A stretch of 64,000 bases of DNA from Moorella sp. E308F (lineage in GTDB: Bacteria; Bacillota; DSM-521; Neomoorellales; Neomoorellaceae). Positions 58,471-64,000 of this stretch are shown here, piece by piece; position 1 is the stretch's first letter; every line of letters starts with the position of its first letter. Both the position numbers and the translations under genes were made by a program. The notes below the pieces were generated by a model. It did no database searches, was not told the DNA's origin, and was given only the letters and a program-made list of their open reading frames with translations. Location: assembly GCF_006538365.1 (NCBI RefSeq), contig NZ_BJKN01000004.1:39283-103282 (forward strand), given 5' to 3'.

Positions 58471-60300
58471 TTAAATCATACTTTCTATAAACTCTTTAGC
58501 TCGCATAGCTTCATTTCTATTTTTAGTTTTCAAAAGAAAATCAGACATTGCTTTCTTTTTTTGAATCACCTCCATAACGTGTTCATCAATAGTATCCTGA
58601 CAGACTAAATAATAAACAGTAACGGCATTTTTTTGCCCTATACGGTGGGCGCGGGAGAAGGCTTGTTCTACATAGTCATACGACCATTCACAATCTAAAA
58701 AGATTACATAGGTGGCGGCAGTGAGAGTTAAACCTTCTCTACACGCTGGAGTACAACCAATAAACAATTTACATGAACTATCATTCTGAAACTTATCTAC
58801 CTGTTTCTGACGATCAGAAGTCATTATGTCTTTCAACAACTCCTCCTGTTTTTCAGGAGGAAAAGTATGATAATCAGGATACATTTCTAAAAGAAGTTTA
58901 AGTGCCGTCTGCTTAGTTTTACCATTAGCGTTCACATCACCATGAATAACAGCAGGATTATATCTTTTATATCGTTCTGTAAGAAGATGAACCATAGGTA
59001 AAAATCTAGAGAAAACAATAGCTTTTTGGCCGTTGTTATCAATAATATCCTCCAAGAGTTCATCTAGGGCCTCCAATTTAGCACTCTTACTTTCAGCAGG
59101 GGCACCAATAAGAGTAGGGGAGTCAGTAATCTGCTGGAGCCGCAACAATTTTGTTAAAGCAGACGGTATTTTAGTGAGAGAAGTGTCTTTTAAAATCTCT
59201 AGGATTTCATTTTTAACTCCATTATATAGGAGTTTCTGTTGGGGACTCATTTCTACTGTAATAGTTTTAAATACAATATCTGGAAGCTCCTTTAATTTAT
59301 CCTTCTTTAACCTGCGAAGCATATTGTTTTGAATTAGTTTCCGTAACTCCTTGATATTTTTATAACCCACAATTTCTTTATTGTTGTAGCCTCCAAAAAT
59401 AGCGTACCGTTTTCGGAAGGCCCACCAGTTTTGCTTGATTTTTCCACCCCACTTCAAATAGTTGTAAGCCTCTAATGGACTATTGGGGAGGGGGGTAGCA
59501 GTAAGAACATAACGATATTTAAAAGGAATAGAGAAAATAACAGAACCAATTTTACTTTGAGGGTTCTTAACTTTATGGGCTTCGTCTAATACACAGAAAT
59601 CCAAACCAACCATTTTATGGAGTAAAAGTAAATCATTATAATCCATACGAAATGTTTCGTAGGATATAATAGCAAATGTCCAATCTTGATTATAACGAAG
59701 TTCGTTATAAATAGAATTGCGTTGCTGTTGGTTGCCTGCGATTACAACAGCTTTTTGGTAGGTGTGTTTATGAATTTCTTTTAACCAAGTATAAAGCAAG
59801 GTAGCTTTACAAATAATTATCCCACGTTGGAGCATACCTAATTTTTTCTTAGCTTCTATTGCCGTAATTACCTGAAAGGTTTTCCCCAATCCTGGGTCGT
59901 CACCTAAGATAAGAAACGGTCGCTGGACTAATAAATTAAATCCCTTGACTTGAAATTCACCCCAGGGAGGGATTTTAAATCCCGTTGCCCCCACAATATT
60001 TTTATTTTCATCATATTCTACACTGTATCCTGGTACAATAGGCTGATCGGGAATAGTATTTTCATCTATTCCCCCCACTTCTCGATAATTGCCATCTTCA
60101 TCTTTCCAAATGATCAAAAAATCTTCCATTTTTTCTTCAAAGTCTTTACGGTACTGGTAGGGAACCGCCCACAGTTTACTGCGGGGGTTATACAGAACTC
60201 CACGCACTTTCTTCATTTCTTCTTCAATTTGAGGGTTAGGGTGAAAGGAAACTTTAATCCAATCCCTATCTTTGACCCTCACCTTTTCGGCAAGGATCAT
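58471..60300 (-). CDS. SNF2-type DNA helicase/translocase
   Basis: 609 residues. Motif I DDPGLGKTFQVITAIE (~residue 135), motif II FCVLDEAHKVKNPQSK, motif III LTATPLPNSPLEAYN, IV KAIVFSRFLPMVHLL, V ACREGLTLTAATYV, VI FSRAHRIGQKNAVTVYYLVC. The N-terminal ~120 residues include a HARP-like basic segment (VRGVLYNPRSKLWAVPYQYR), similar to SMARCAL1-like phage helicases. It could remodel forks or clear DNA-bound proteins. Its start overlaps the HTH gene by 35 bp. Confidence 0.9.
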   Translation of the reverse strand: MILAEKVRVKDRDWIKVSFHPNPQIEEEMKKVRGVLYNPRSKLWAVPYQYRKDFEEKMEDFLIIWKDEDGNYREVGGIDENTIPDQPIVPGYSVEYDENKNIVGATGFKIPPWGEFQVKGFNLLVQRPFLILGDDPGLGKTFQVITAIEAKKKLGMLQRGIIICKATLLYTWLKEIHKHTYQKAVVIAGNQQQRNSIYNELRYNQDWTFAIISYETFRMDYNDLLLLHKMVGLDFCVLDEAHKVKNPQSKIGSVIFSIPFKYRYVLTATPLPNSPLEAYNYLKWGGKIKQNWWAFRKRYAIFGGYNNKEIVGYKNIKELRKLIQNNMLRRLKKDKLKELPDIVFKTITVEMSPQQKLLYNGVKNEILEILKDTSLTKIPSALTKLLRLQQITDSPTLIGAPAESKSAKLEALDELLEDIIDNNGQKAIVFSRFLPMVHLLTERYKRYNPAVIHGDVNANGKTKQTALKLLLEMYPDYHTFPPEKQEELLKDIMTSDRQKQVDKFQNDSSCKLFIGCTPACREGLTLTAATYVIFLDCEWSYDYVEQAFSRAHRIGQKNAVTVYYLVCQDTIDEHVMEVIQKKKAMSDFLLKTKNRNEAMRAKEFIESMI

Positions 60301-60934
60301 TTATACCACCTTCCTGTTTTAATTTTTGGTAGCGTCGGTGTAAAGTAGACTTCGGTACCTGCATTATTTTAGCAATCTCATAAAAAGATTTTCCTTCTAC
60401 ATCTTTTAAGTACAATAGAAGATTATCGTCTATTTTTTCTATCTGAAAACCTAACTGTTGAACATAACTTTCTATGTCTAAACCCTTTAAGGAAGCACGA
60501 TAGAAAAGTTTAAGATAGAGAGAACGATCTAATTTAACTTTACCGTTTTCATTACGAGAAGCTAGAGTTGCCACCAATTCTTCTTCTGACATGGTGTTAT
60601 TATAAATAACATTGAACCCCAATTTTCTTAGGTGTTCATAAGGTTTTCCTTCCTGGGAAAGATATTTATAAGCGGCAGGGTGAGCGGTTCGTAAATCCGT
60701 CAAATTAACCGTATCGCCATAGTAGTATTGGAGGTAGTAACGAATAGTTTCTGGATTACACCAGGAAACTAAATCGTCTATTATTTCTATCCCATTTCGT
60801 TTCAAAGTGTCTCGCACTACAGCAAGATTACTAAGCACCACTTTAAATAAATAATAATTTTGTTGTTTAAGGTGGCGGAGGGAAACTATTCCGTTACGAG
60901 CATATTTAAGTAATAATTTAGCAGTATGTTTCAT
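60266..60934 (-). CDS. HTH protein upstream of the SNF2 helicase
   Basis: 222 residues from ATG 60934, overlapping the preceding stop (ATGA). C-terminal HTH: LKDVEGKSFYEIAKIMQVPK then STLHRRYQKLKQEGG. The remainder is helical with no recognised family (LKYARNGIVSLRHLKQQN; LRTAHPAAYKYLSQEGKP). It may be a DNA-binding regulator or helicase partner. In the leftward operon from the promoter at 61446-61473. Confidence 0.6.
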   Translation of the reverse strand: MKHTAKLLLKYARNGIVSLRHLKQQNYYLFKVVLSNLAVVRDTLKRNGIEIIDDLVSWCNPETIRYYLQYYYGDTVNLTDLRTAHPAAYKYLSQEGKPYEHLRKLGFNVIYNNTMSEEELVATLASRNENGKVKLDRSLYLKLFYRASLKGLDIESYVQQLGFQIEKIDDNLLLYLKDVEGKSFYEIAKIMQVPKSTLHRRYQKLKQEGGINDPCRKGEGQR

Positions 60935-61158
60935 TCCAGGACATGGGATAAGTCCAATGATGCATACTCTCGCGCCACCATCTGTAAACCCTGTAACATA
61001 GGCAGTTCCCACAATATTTTTTTAGAATCCAAACCAACCAGTTCAATCATACTTTCCAGATCTCTTTTGTCCTGTTCACTGATAGTTTTCGCTTGCATTA
61101 AACCAATAAAAACATCCATGATTGCAATTAAGGCCGCCGCTTTTTCTTTTGTTTTCAC
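60931..61158 (-). CDS. Hypothetical helical protein (75 aa)
   Basis: GTG 61158 with AGGGGG upstream, one base after the previous stop. 75 residues, helical: AAALIAIMDVFIGLMQAKTI then DKRDLESMIELVGLDSKKIL. No family recognised. Second gene of the leftward operon. Confidence 0.55.
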   Translation of the reverse strand: MKTKEKAAALIAIMDVFIGLMQAKTISEQDKRDLESMIELVGLDSKKILWELPMLQGLQMVAREYASLDLSHVLE

Positions 61159-61159
61159 G

Positions 61160-61408
61160 TTAAAACCCCCTGATGTAGTCAATAGTTTTCGCATCTACAT
61201 AACGGCTTGCTTTAGTTAAAGCCCGTAAGATACCTTCTTTATTTCCCATAAAAATAACGTTTAAAATGGGCCTTATATCTTCCAGAGAAATGTAACCGTC
61301 TTTTGCCATAGCCAGTAAAGTTAAAACAATTTCAGGTGCTTCCACTGTTCCTTTAAAATATTTCTCTTGTAGTTCTTTACCAATGACCTGGATGCGATTG
61401 TCGTCCAC
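61160..61408 (-). CDS. Hypothetical helical protein (82 aa)
   Basis: ATG 61408 after AAGGAGG, first gene behind the leftward sigma-A promoter. 82 residues, helical: IQVIGKELQEKYFKGTVEAP; IVLTLLAMAKDGYISLEDIR. The pattern resembles small phage regulators, but no family is recognised. An inverted repeat over the promoter suggests repression of this operon. Confidence 0.55.
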   Translation of the reverse strand: MDDNRIQVIGKELQEKYFKGTVEAPEIVLTLLAMAKDGYISLEDIRPILNVIFMGNKEGILRALTKASRYVDAKTIDYIRGF

Positions 61409-61434
61409 TATTAATCCTCCTTACGACAATCTAT

Positions 61435-61453
61435 GCTATAAGTTAATTATAGC
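61435..61453 (-). promoter_or_regulatory. Operator-like palindrome over the leftward -10
   Basis: GCTATAA-GTTAA-TTATAGC, a perfect 7-bp dyad with 5-base spacer, overlaps the -10 box and start site of the 61446-61473 promoter. It is likely a repressor site. Confidence 0.55.
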
Positions 61454-61473
61454 AGTTTTTTACTCCAGGTCAA
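61446..61473 (-). promoter_or_regulatory. Sigma-A promoter for the right-arm leftward operon
   Basis: Minus strand: TTGACC, 16-base spacer, TATAAT (perfect -10), then leader and AAGGAGG. Drives 61408 to at least the DUF932-like gene. Confidence 0.8.
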
Positions 61474-61483
61474 TGGTTTATAT

Positions 61484-62821
61484 TTAGTATCCCAAAAGCC
61501 TTAGTATAGCATCTTCATATCCCTCCAGAAATCTGGTAGTAAGATCACCTGCGTCAGTTAACCAGTGATTAGTTTCATGTAGTAAAACTCTAGCTAATTT
61601 GCGTTCTGAGCTGAAAGCACTTTTAGCAAGGAAAATAGTTTTCTTTTCCTTATCCCAAACCCCCTCCGCATAACTGACAACATTTTCGTCGGTAAGATAT
61701 TCTACAACAACTATTTTAGGAAAATCCTTAATTGAGCGTAGTCCTAAAGCATGTTTTAGACGCATTTTCACGGACTTTAACATGGAGGCTTCACGTTCAT
61801 TTAAATGGGCGCGTTCATGTTTGACTTCTAGTTTAATAACTTCTTCCGCTGATTTAAACCCTAAATATCTTAATTCTGAGTACCAAGGGCGGGGGAGGCA
61901 AATAAGGGTATACCCTCTATATTCCGCTTCTCGATCAATGTGGTGATTATTAGAGGGAATAACTAACCTGTTACCCCTCGTCTTGTGAGCTTTAGCGATA
62001 ATTTTTAACCACAACTCACTTTGTTTATCATCTGTAAGGTCATTATAAAATCCATACATAATATCATGATAAGTTTGCCCTTCCAGGGCTAGGTCTACAT
62101 ACTTTTTAATGAAAGCAGGCCCTTGGCGGAAGATTAAACGCCTAATACGAGAATATGCCTTATCTACGTTAACTTGAGAACGATCTCGGTTTATTAAACT
62201 TCTATCTTTAAGGTTGTAGGCAAAATAGAGATTTAAAGGATTGGTATTATCTTCCTGCTCAATTCGCACCCCGTTTATCCACAATTCATGAAAACGATTG
62301 GGAATAATAGTTTCTTCGCGTATATATTTTTCATTGATACCTGTTAAAACGGCAAAGGAATTGATGGCGTTAGAAAACTCTTCCTCAGTACACTCTATCG
62401 TGACGAGTGTCCCTTTAATTCGCTCATTGGGTTCCACATAAATATTAAGTACCTCAGTATTGTGGGGAGTAGATTCAATTTTTCCGTAAAAACTAAATCC
62501 TACTGTATCAATACGGTGAAATCTTTTCTCCCGCGCCATCACCAGAAGAAAAAGTTTCCAACCTTCGCCAAAGTTACCAATCCCATCTTCATCATCTTTT
62601 TGTTCAGATTCTCCTATATAGAGGTGACGTTTCTTTAAACCTATGTAGTCATCTTGCATTAATCCCATGCCAGTACCTTCATCATATTTGAGGACGGGTT
62701 TAGAACCGCTTTTAATGGCACCATAGGCTATATTTTGAGCGGCTTCTTTGATAGCCTGAGTTACAGTCCAGTAACTTACATAATTAGGAGTTAACCCTGT
62801 TGGGATAACCTCTGTAGCCAT
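61484..62821 (-). CDS. GHKL ATPase fused to an HExxH metallopeptidase-like domain
   Basis: 445 residues. N-terminal GHKL (histidine kinase/Hsp90/MutL/MORC) ATP-binding fold: N box AIKEAAQN (N30), G1 DEGTGMG (47-53), G2 GNFGEGWK (82-89). A middle basic region follows (RDRSQVNVDKAYSRIRRLIF). The C-terminal ~110 residues end with LLHETNHWLTDAGDLTTRF and EGYEDAI: HETNH (415-419) plus a downstream Glu is a gluzincin-like zinc site. The pairing of both domains in one protein is unusual. Role unknown; possibly an ATP-controlled protease in defence or anti-defence. Confidence 0.75.
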   Translation of the reverse strand: MATEVIPTGLTPNYVSYWTVTQAIKEAAQNIAYGAIKSGSKPVLKYDEGTGMGLMQDDYIGLKKRHLYIGESEQKDDEDGIGNFGEGWKLFLLVMAREKRFHRIDTVGFSFYGKIESTPHNTEVLNIYVEPNERIKGTLVTIECTEEEFSNAINSFAVLTGINEKYIREETIIPNRFHELWINGVRIEQEDNTNPLNLYFAYNLKDRSLINRDRSQVNVDKAYSRIRRLIFRQGPAFIKKYVDLALEGQTYHDIMYGFYNDLTDDKQSELWLKIIAKAHKTRGNRLVIPSNNHHIDREAEYRGYTLICLPRPWYSELRYLGFKSAEEVIKLEVKHERAHLNEREASMLKSVKMRLKHALGLRSIKDFPKIVVVEYLTDENVVSYAEGVWDKEKKTIFLAKSAFSSERKLARVLLHETNHWLTDAGDLTTRFLEGYEDAILRLLGY

Positions 62822-62917
62822 AAGATTATCTCCTTTCTAGGAGGTGGGGGAAGAGTAGCCTCCCCGATAATATTAAATCATTGACATTTATTATATACGT
62901 CACAGCCACCCTGATTC

Positions 62918-63097
62918 TTAATCCCCTGAAATAGTAGTCCCCTCTTCAAGGAGGGTGGGGCAGTCTTTTATAAGACGATAAAGAGTAAATTCATCTAATT
63001 CACCTTCACAGGAATTATAATTGGGACATTGCTCACAAAACTCTACAGAAGGAGCTTTACCTGTTTTTTCGTAAATGTAAACAGCACAGTTAGACAT
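62918..63097 (-). CDS. Small Cys-rich protein (59 aa)
   Basis: ATG 63097 with GGAGG 8 bases upstream. 59 residues; VEFCEQCPNYNSCEGE carries CxxC plus further Cys, and an acidic C-terminus. Probably metal binding. Function unknown. Confidence 0.5.
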   Translation of the reverse strand: MSNCAVYIYEKTGKAPSVEFCEQCPNYNSCEGELDEFTLYRLIKDCPTLLEEGTTISGD

Positions 63098-63135
63098 GAT
63101 ACTAACCTCCAACACTGAAATTTTTAAACTCACTT

Positions 63136-63240
63136 TTACACATACTGTAATACAATATAAGTTATTAGACAGCCTAAAATAAAACTACTAAACCAAGTTA
63201 ATAAAAATCCAAAGAATTTTCCTCTATAGAGGAAGCGCAT
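63136..63240 (-). CDS. Tiny membrane peptide (34 aa)
   Basis: ATG 63240 with GGAGG upstream inside a palindrome. 34 residues: a basic start (RFLYRGKFFG) then one hydrophobic helix (FLLTWFSSFILGCLITYIVL). It resembles small phage membrane peptides; function unknown. Confidence 0.5.
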   Translation of the reverse strand: MRFLYRGKFFGFLLTWFSSFILGCLITYIVLQYV

Positions 63241-63250
63241 ATAAATACCT

Positions 63251-63264
63251 CCATTATATAATGG
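63251..63264. repeat. 14-bp perfect palindrome over a ribosome site
   Basis: CCATTATATAATGG, overlapping the GGAGG that serves the 34-residue peptide. Could be an operator or an RNA hairpin hiding the ribosome site. Confidence 0.6.
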
Positions 63265-63278
63265 CGATGGGGGGAGAG

Positions 63279-63302
63279 GCTAATTAAAATCTTACAATTA
63301 GC
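63279..63302. repeat. 7-bp inverted repeat
   Basis: GCTAATT, 10-base spacer, AATTAGC, just upstream of the palindrome at 63251. Possible protein site or part of a leader hairpin. Confidence 0.45.
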
Positions 63303-63318
63303 AGACGCAATTAAGCAT

Positions 63319-63459
63319 TTATCTTATTTTCTTTAGGGGTTTTTCTTTTATTTTTGATGGGTAATAATCCCTGCACCCTCCATTATAAAAATAAACCACA
63401 GGTAAAGAACATTTTTCTCTTACTTTGTCATAATTTTTACAGTCTTGTTGATTGCACAC
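63319..63459 (-). CDS. Small Cys-rich protein (46 aa)
   Basis: GTG 63459 with GAGGAGG 8 bases upstream. 46 residues: CNQQDCKNYDKVREKC then a strand and NGGCRDYYPSK, a four-Cys metal site. An upstream extension would translate through a hairpin, so it is rejected. Basic C-terminus. Unknown function. Confidence 0.5.
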   Translation of the reverse strand: MCNQQDCKNYDKVREKCSLPVVYFYNGGCRDYYPSKIKEKPLKKIR

Positions 63460-63497
63460 CCTCACTTCCTCCTCTAATAGATAATAAAAAGGAAATA

Positions 63498-63531
63498 GGG
63501 AACTATAAAACTTATTAGTTTTATAGTTCCC
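63498..63531. repeat. 14-bp perfect inverted repeat
   Basis: GGGAACTATAAAAC, loop TTATTA, GTTTTATAGTTCCC, in the leader of the leftmost-reading small gene. No T run on either side. Confidence 0.75.
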
Positions 63532-63668
63532 CAAGTCCTTTATCAATATTAACTAAATTTTTCTCATTAAAGGTATTTTTGTCTTAACAAAACAAAGCTG
63601 TTAAAGCAAGAAATACGATCCAACCTAGCAGGATTTTGCGAATGGATAGCGAAATAATAGTTTTAGTA

Positions 63669-63720
63669 CCGCGTATGTATTATTACAATATCATTGGTTT
63701 ATTGTAATGAAAGTACGCGG
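63669..63720. repeat. Nested inverted repeats near the junction
   Basis: Outer arms CCGCGTA / TACGCGG and inner arms ATTACAATA / TATTGTAAT share one centre. The 52-bp element lies 64 bases before the tRNA fragment. Interval 63547-63784 otherwise holds no gene that can be supported. Confidence 0.65.
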
Positions 63721-63784
63721 CTTAGACAGGTTAGAGGAGAATTATCTAGGATTTTCAAGGGTTCGGAGAGGGCGAGACTGGGCG

Positions 63785-63842
63785 TACGTTTGAGGGGCGT
63801 ATGGGTACACCCGTGCGGGTTCAAGTCCCGCTCGCCGCACCA
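63785..63842 (+). tRNA. 3' part of tRNA-Leu(GAG), probable attachment site
   Basis: Anticodon stem TACGT/GCGTA with loop TTGAGGG (anticodon GAG at 63792-63794), a Leu-type long variable arm (GGGTACACCC), T stem GCGGG/CCCGC with TTCAAGT, acceptor 3' strand TCGCCGC, discriminator A and CCA. The matching 5' acceptor strand and D arm are not upstream. A 3' tRNA fragment is what remains at a prophage right end (attR) after integration in a tRNA gene. Confidence 0.7.
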
Positions 63843-63846
63843 GGAT

Positions 63847-63878
63847 AAAACGTGGGTTAAAGCCCACGTTTTATTTTT
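63847..63878 (+). terminator. Terminator after the tRNA
   Basis: AAAACGTGGG / CCCACGTTTT, 10-bp stem, loop TTAAAG, followed by an ATTTTT run. Probably the host tRNA terminator. Confidence 0.9.
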
Positions 63879-64000
63879 GTGCGCCCGGCATGGGCGTTAA
63901 CTTGGTGGTGAAAGTCCACTGCAGGCGAGGCAGCACGAGTCTGCTAGCCAAAGGCAAGGGTGCCCATCGCGAGGTGGGATCCGGAGGAAGCCGGAGGCAA
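63879..64000 (+). mobile_element. Group II intron, 5' end (continues outside)
   Basis: Starts at GTGCGCCCGGCATGGGCG, a typical group II 5' end, and continues with GTGAAAGTCC and GGAGGAAGCCGGAGGC domain I-like elements to the window edge. The intron-encoded reverse transcriptase, if any, is outside. It begins right after the tRNA terminator T run. Confidence 0.8.

Noticed and set aside
62822..62917. TATATAAT on the minus strand as promoter of the GHKL gene
   Set aside because: No -35 at 16-18 bases; the GC-rich GGGGAGG...CCTCC stem makes the region more like a leader or terminator; not clear enough to list.
63460..63546. N-terminal extension of the 63319-63459 protein
   Set aside because: It would translate a 14-bp perfect hairpin; the GTG at 63459 has a well-placed GAGGAGG.
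63705..63784. Full tRNA starting at GCGGCTT near 63717
   Set aside because: Its bases do not pair with the acceptor TCGCCGC beyond five positions and no D arm fits; only the 3' part is tRNA-like.
63694..63900. 68-codon rightward frame across the tRNA, terminator and intron
   Set aside because: It overlaps RNA genes and has no ribosome site; coding is not credible.
1..64000. TGA read as Trp or other sense codon throughout
   Set aside because: Several clear genes (for example 24082-24792, 33126-34052, 44653-45219) end at TGA.

Overview
The window looks like a large temperate phage (prophage) in a low-GC, anaerobic, Clostridia-like Firmicute. Supporting signs are AT-rich DNA with strong GGAGG-type ribosome sites and frequent TTG/GTG starts. 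A class III (oxygen-sensitive) ribonucleotide reductase with its activase, a SigF/G-like sigma factor and XerD-type recombination fit the same picture. No chromosomal housekeeping gene is seen until the last ~220 bp. There the 3' part of a tRNA-Leu(GAG) gene, its terminator and the 5' end of a group II intron suggest a prophage/host junction. The left end is cut inside a tail gene, so capsid and packaging genes probably lie outside the window.

Layout. 3-21474 (+): tail and virion module, with a tail lysin carrying two wall-hydrolase domains, several large beta-rich tail/adhesin proteins, a PhoH-like ATPase and a Dam-like methylase. 21471-22953 (-): tyrosine recombinase and a small HTH-like protein from a sigma-A promoter. 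23024-46447 (+): replication and nucleotide metabolism. This holds an initiator, DnaC-like loader, DnaB helicase, RlmN-like radical SAM enzyme, ThyX, primase, ECF-like sigma, SSB, and a family A DNA polymerase split by a group I intron with a homing endonuclease gene. It also holds a Cas4/RecB-like nuclease, two small PD-(D/E)XK proteins, RecA/UvsX, NrdG/NrdD, dUTPase, Tmk, a lytic transglycosylase, HU and a second sigma factor. 46492-53067 (+): a second virion and lysis block with duplicated adhesin modules, holin, amidase endolysin and a second holin. 53162-55808 (+): small genes and an RNA ligase. 55819-63459 (-): many tiny Cys-rich proteins, a DUF932-like protein, an SNF2 helicase, an HTH protein and a GHKL-ATPase/HExxH fusion. 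63251-64000: a run of palindromes, the tRNA-Leu fragment and the intron.

Regulation is the most distinctive feature. Five intergenic or gene-end sites share a two-part element RCTTAA-N17/18-CGTATA ahead of replication, SSB and small-gene operons. A different element, (A)GTCTATnCT, sits ahead of virion genes. The phage encodes two sigma factors, each gene lying directly upstream of one element class, which suggests a two-step sigma cascade (inference). Ordinary sigma-A-type promoters are visible only for the leftward integrase and right-arm operons, and possibly for primase.

The best candidates for something undescribed are this promoter system, the GHKL-ATPase/HExxH fusion with its neighbouring SNF2 helicase cassette, and a zinc-ribbon gene with an in-frame TGA exactly where the second Cys of a CxxC is expected.
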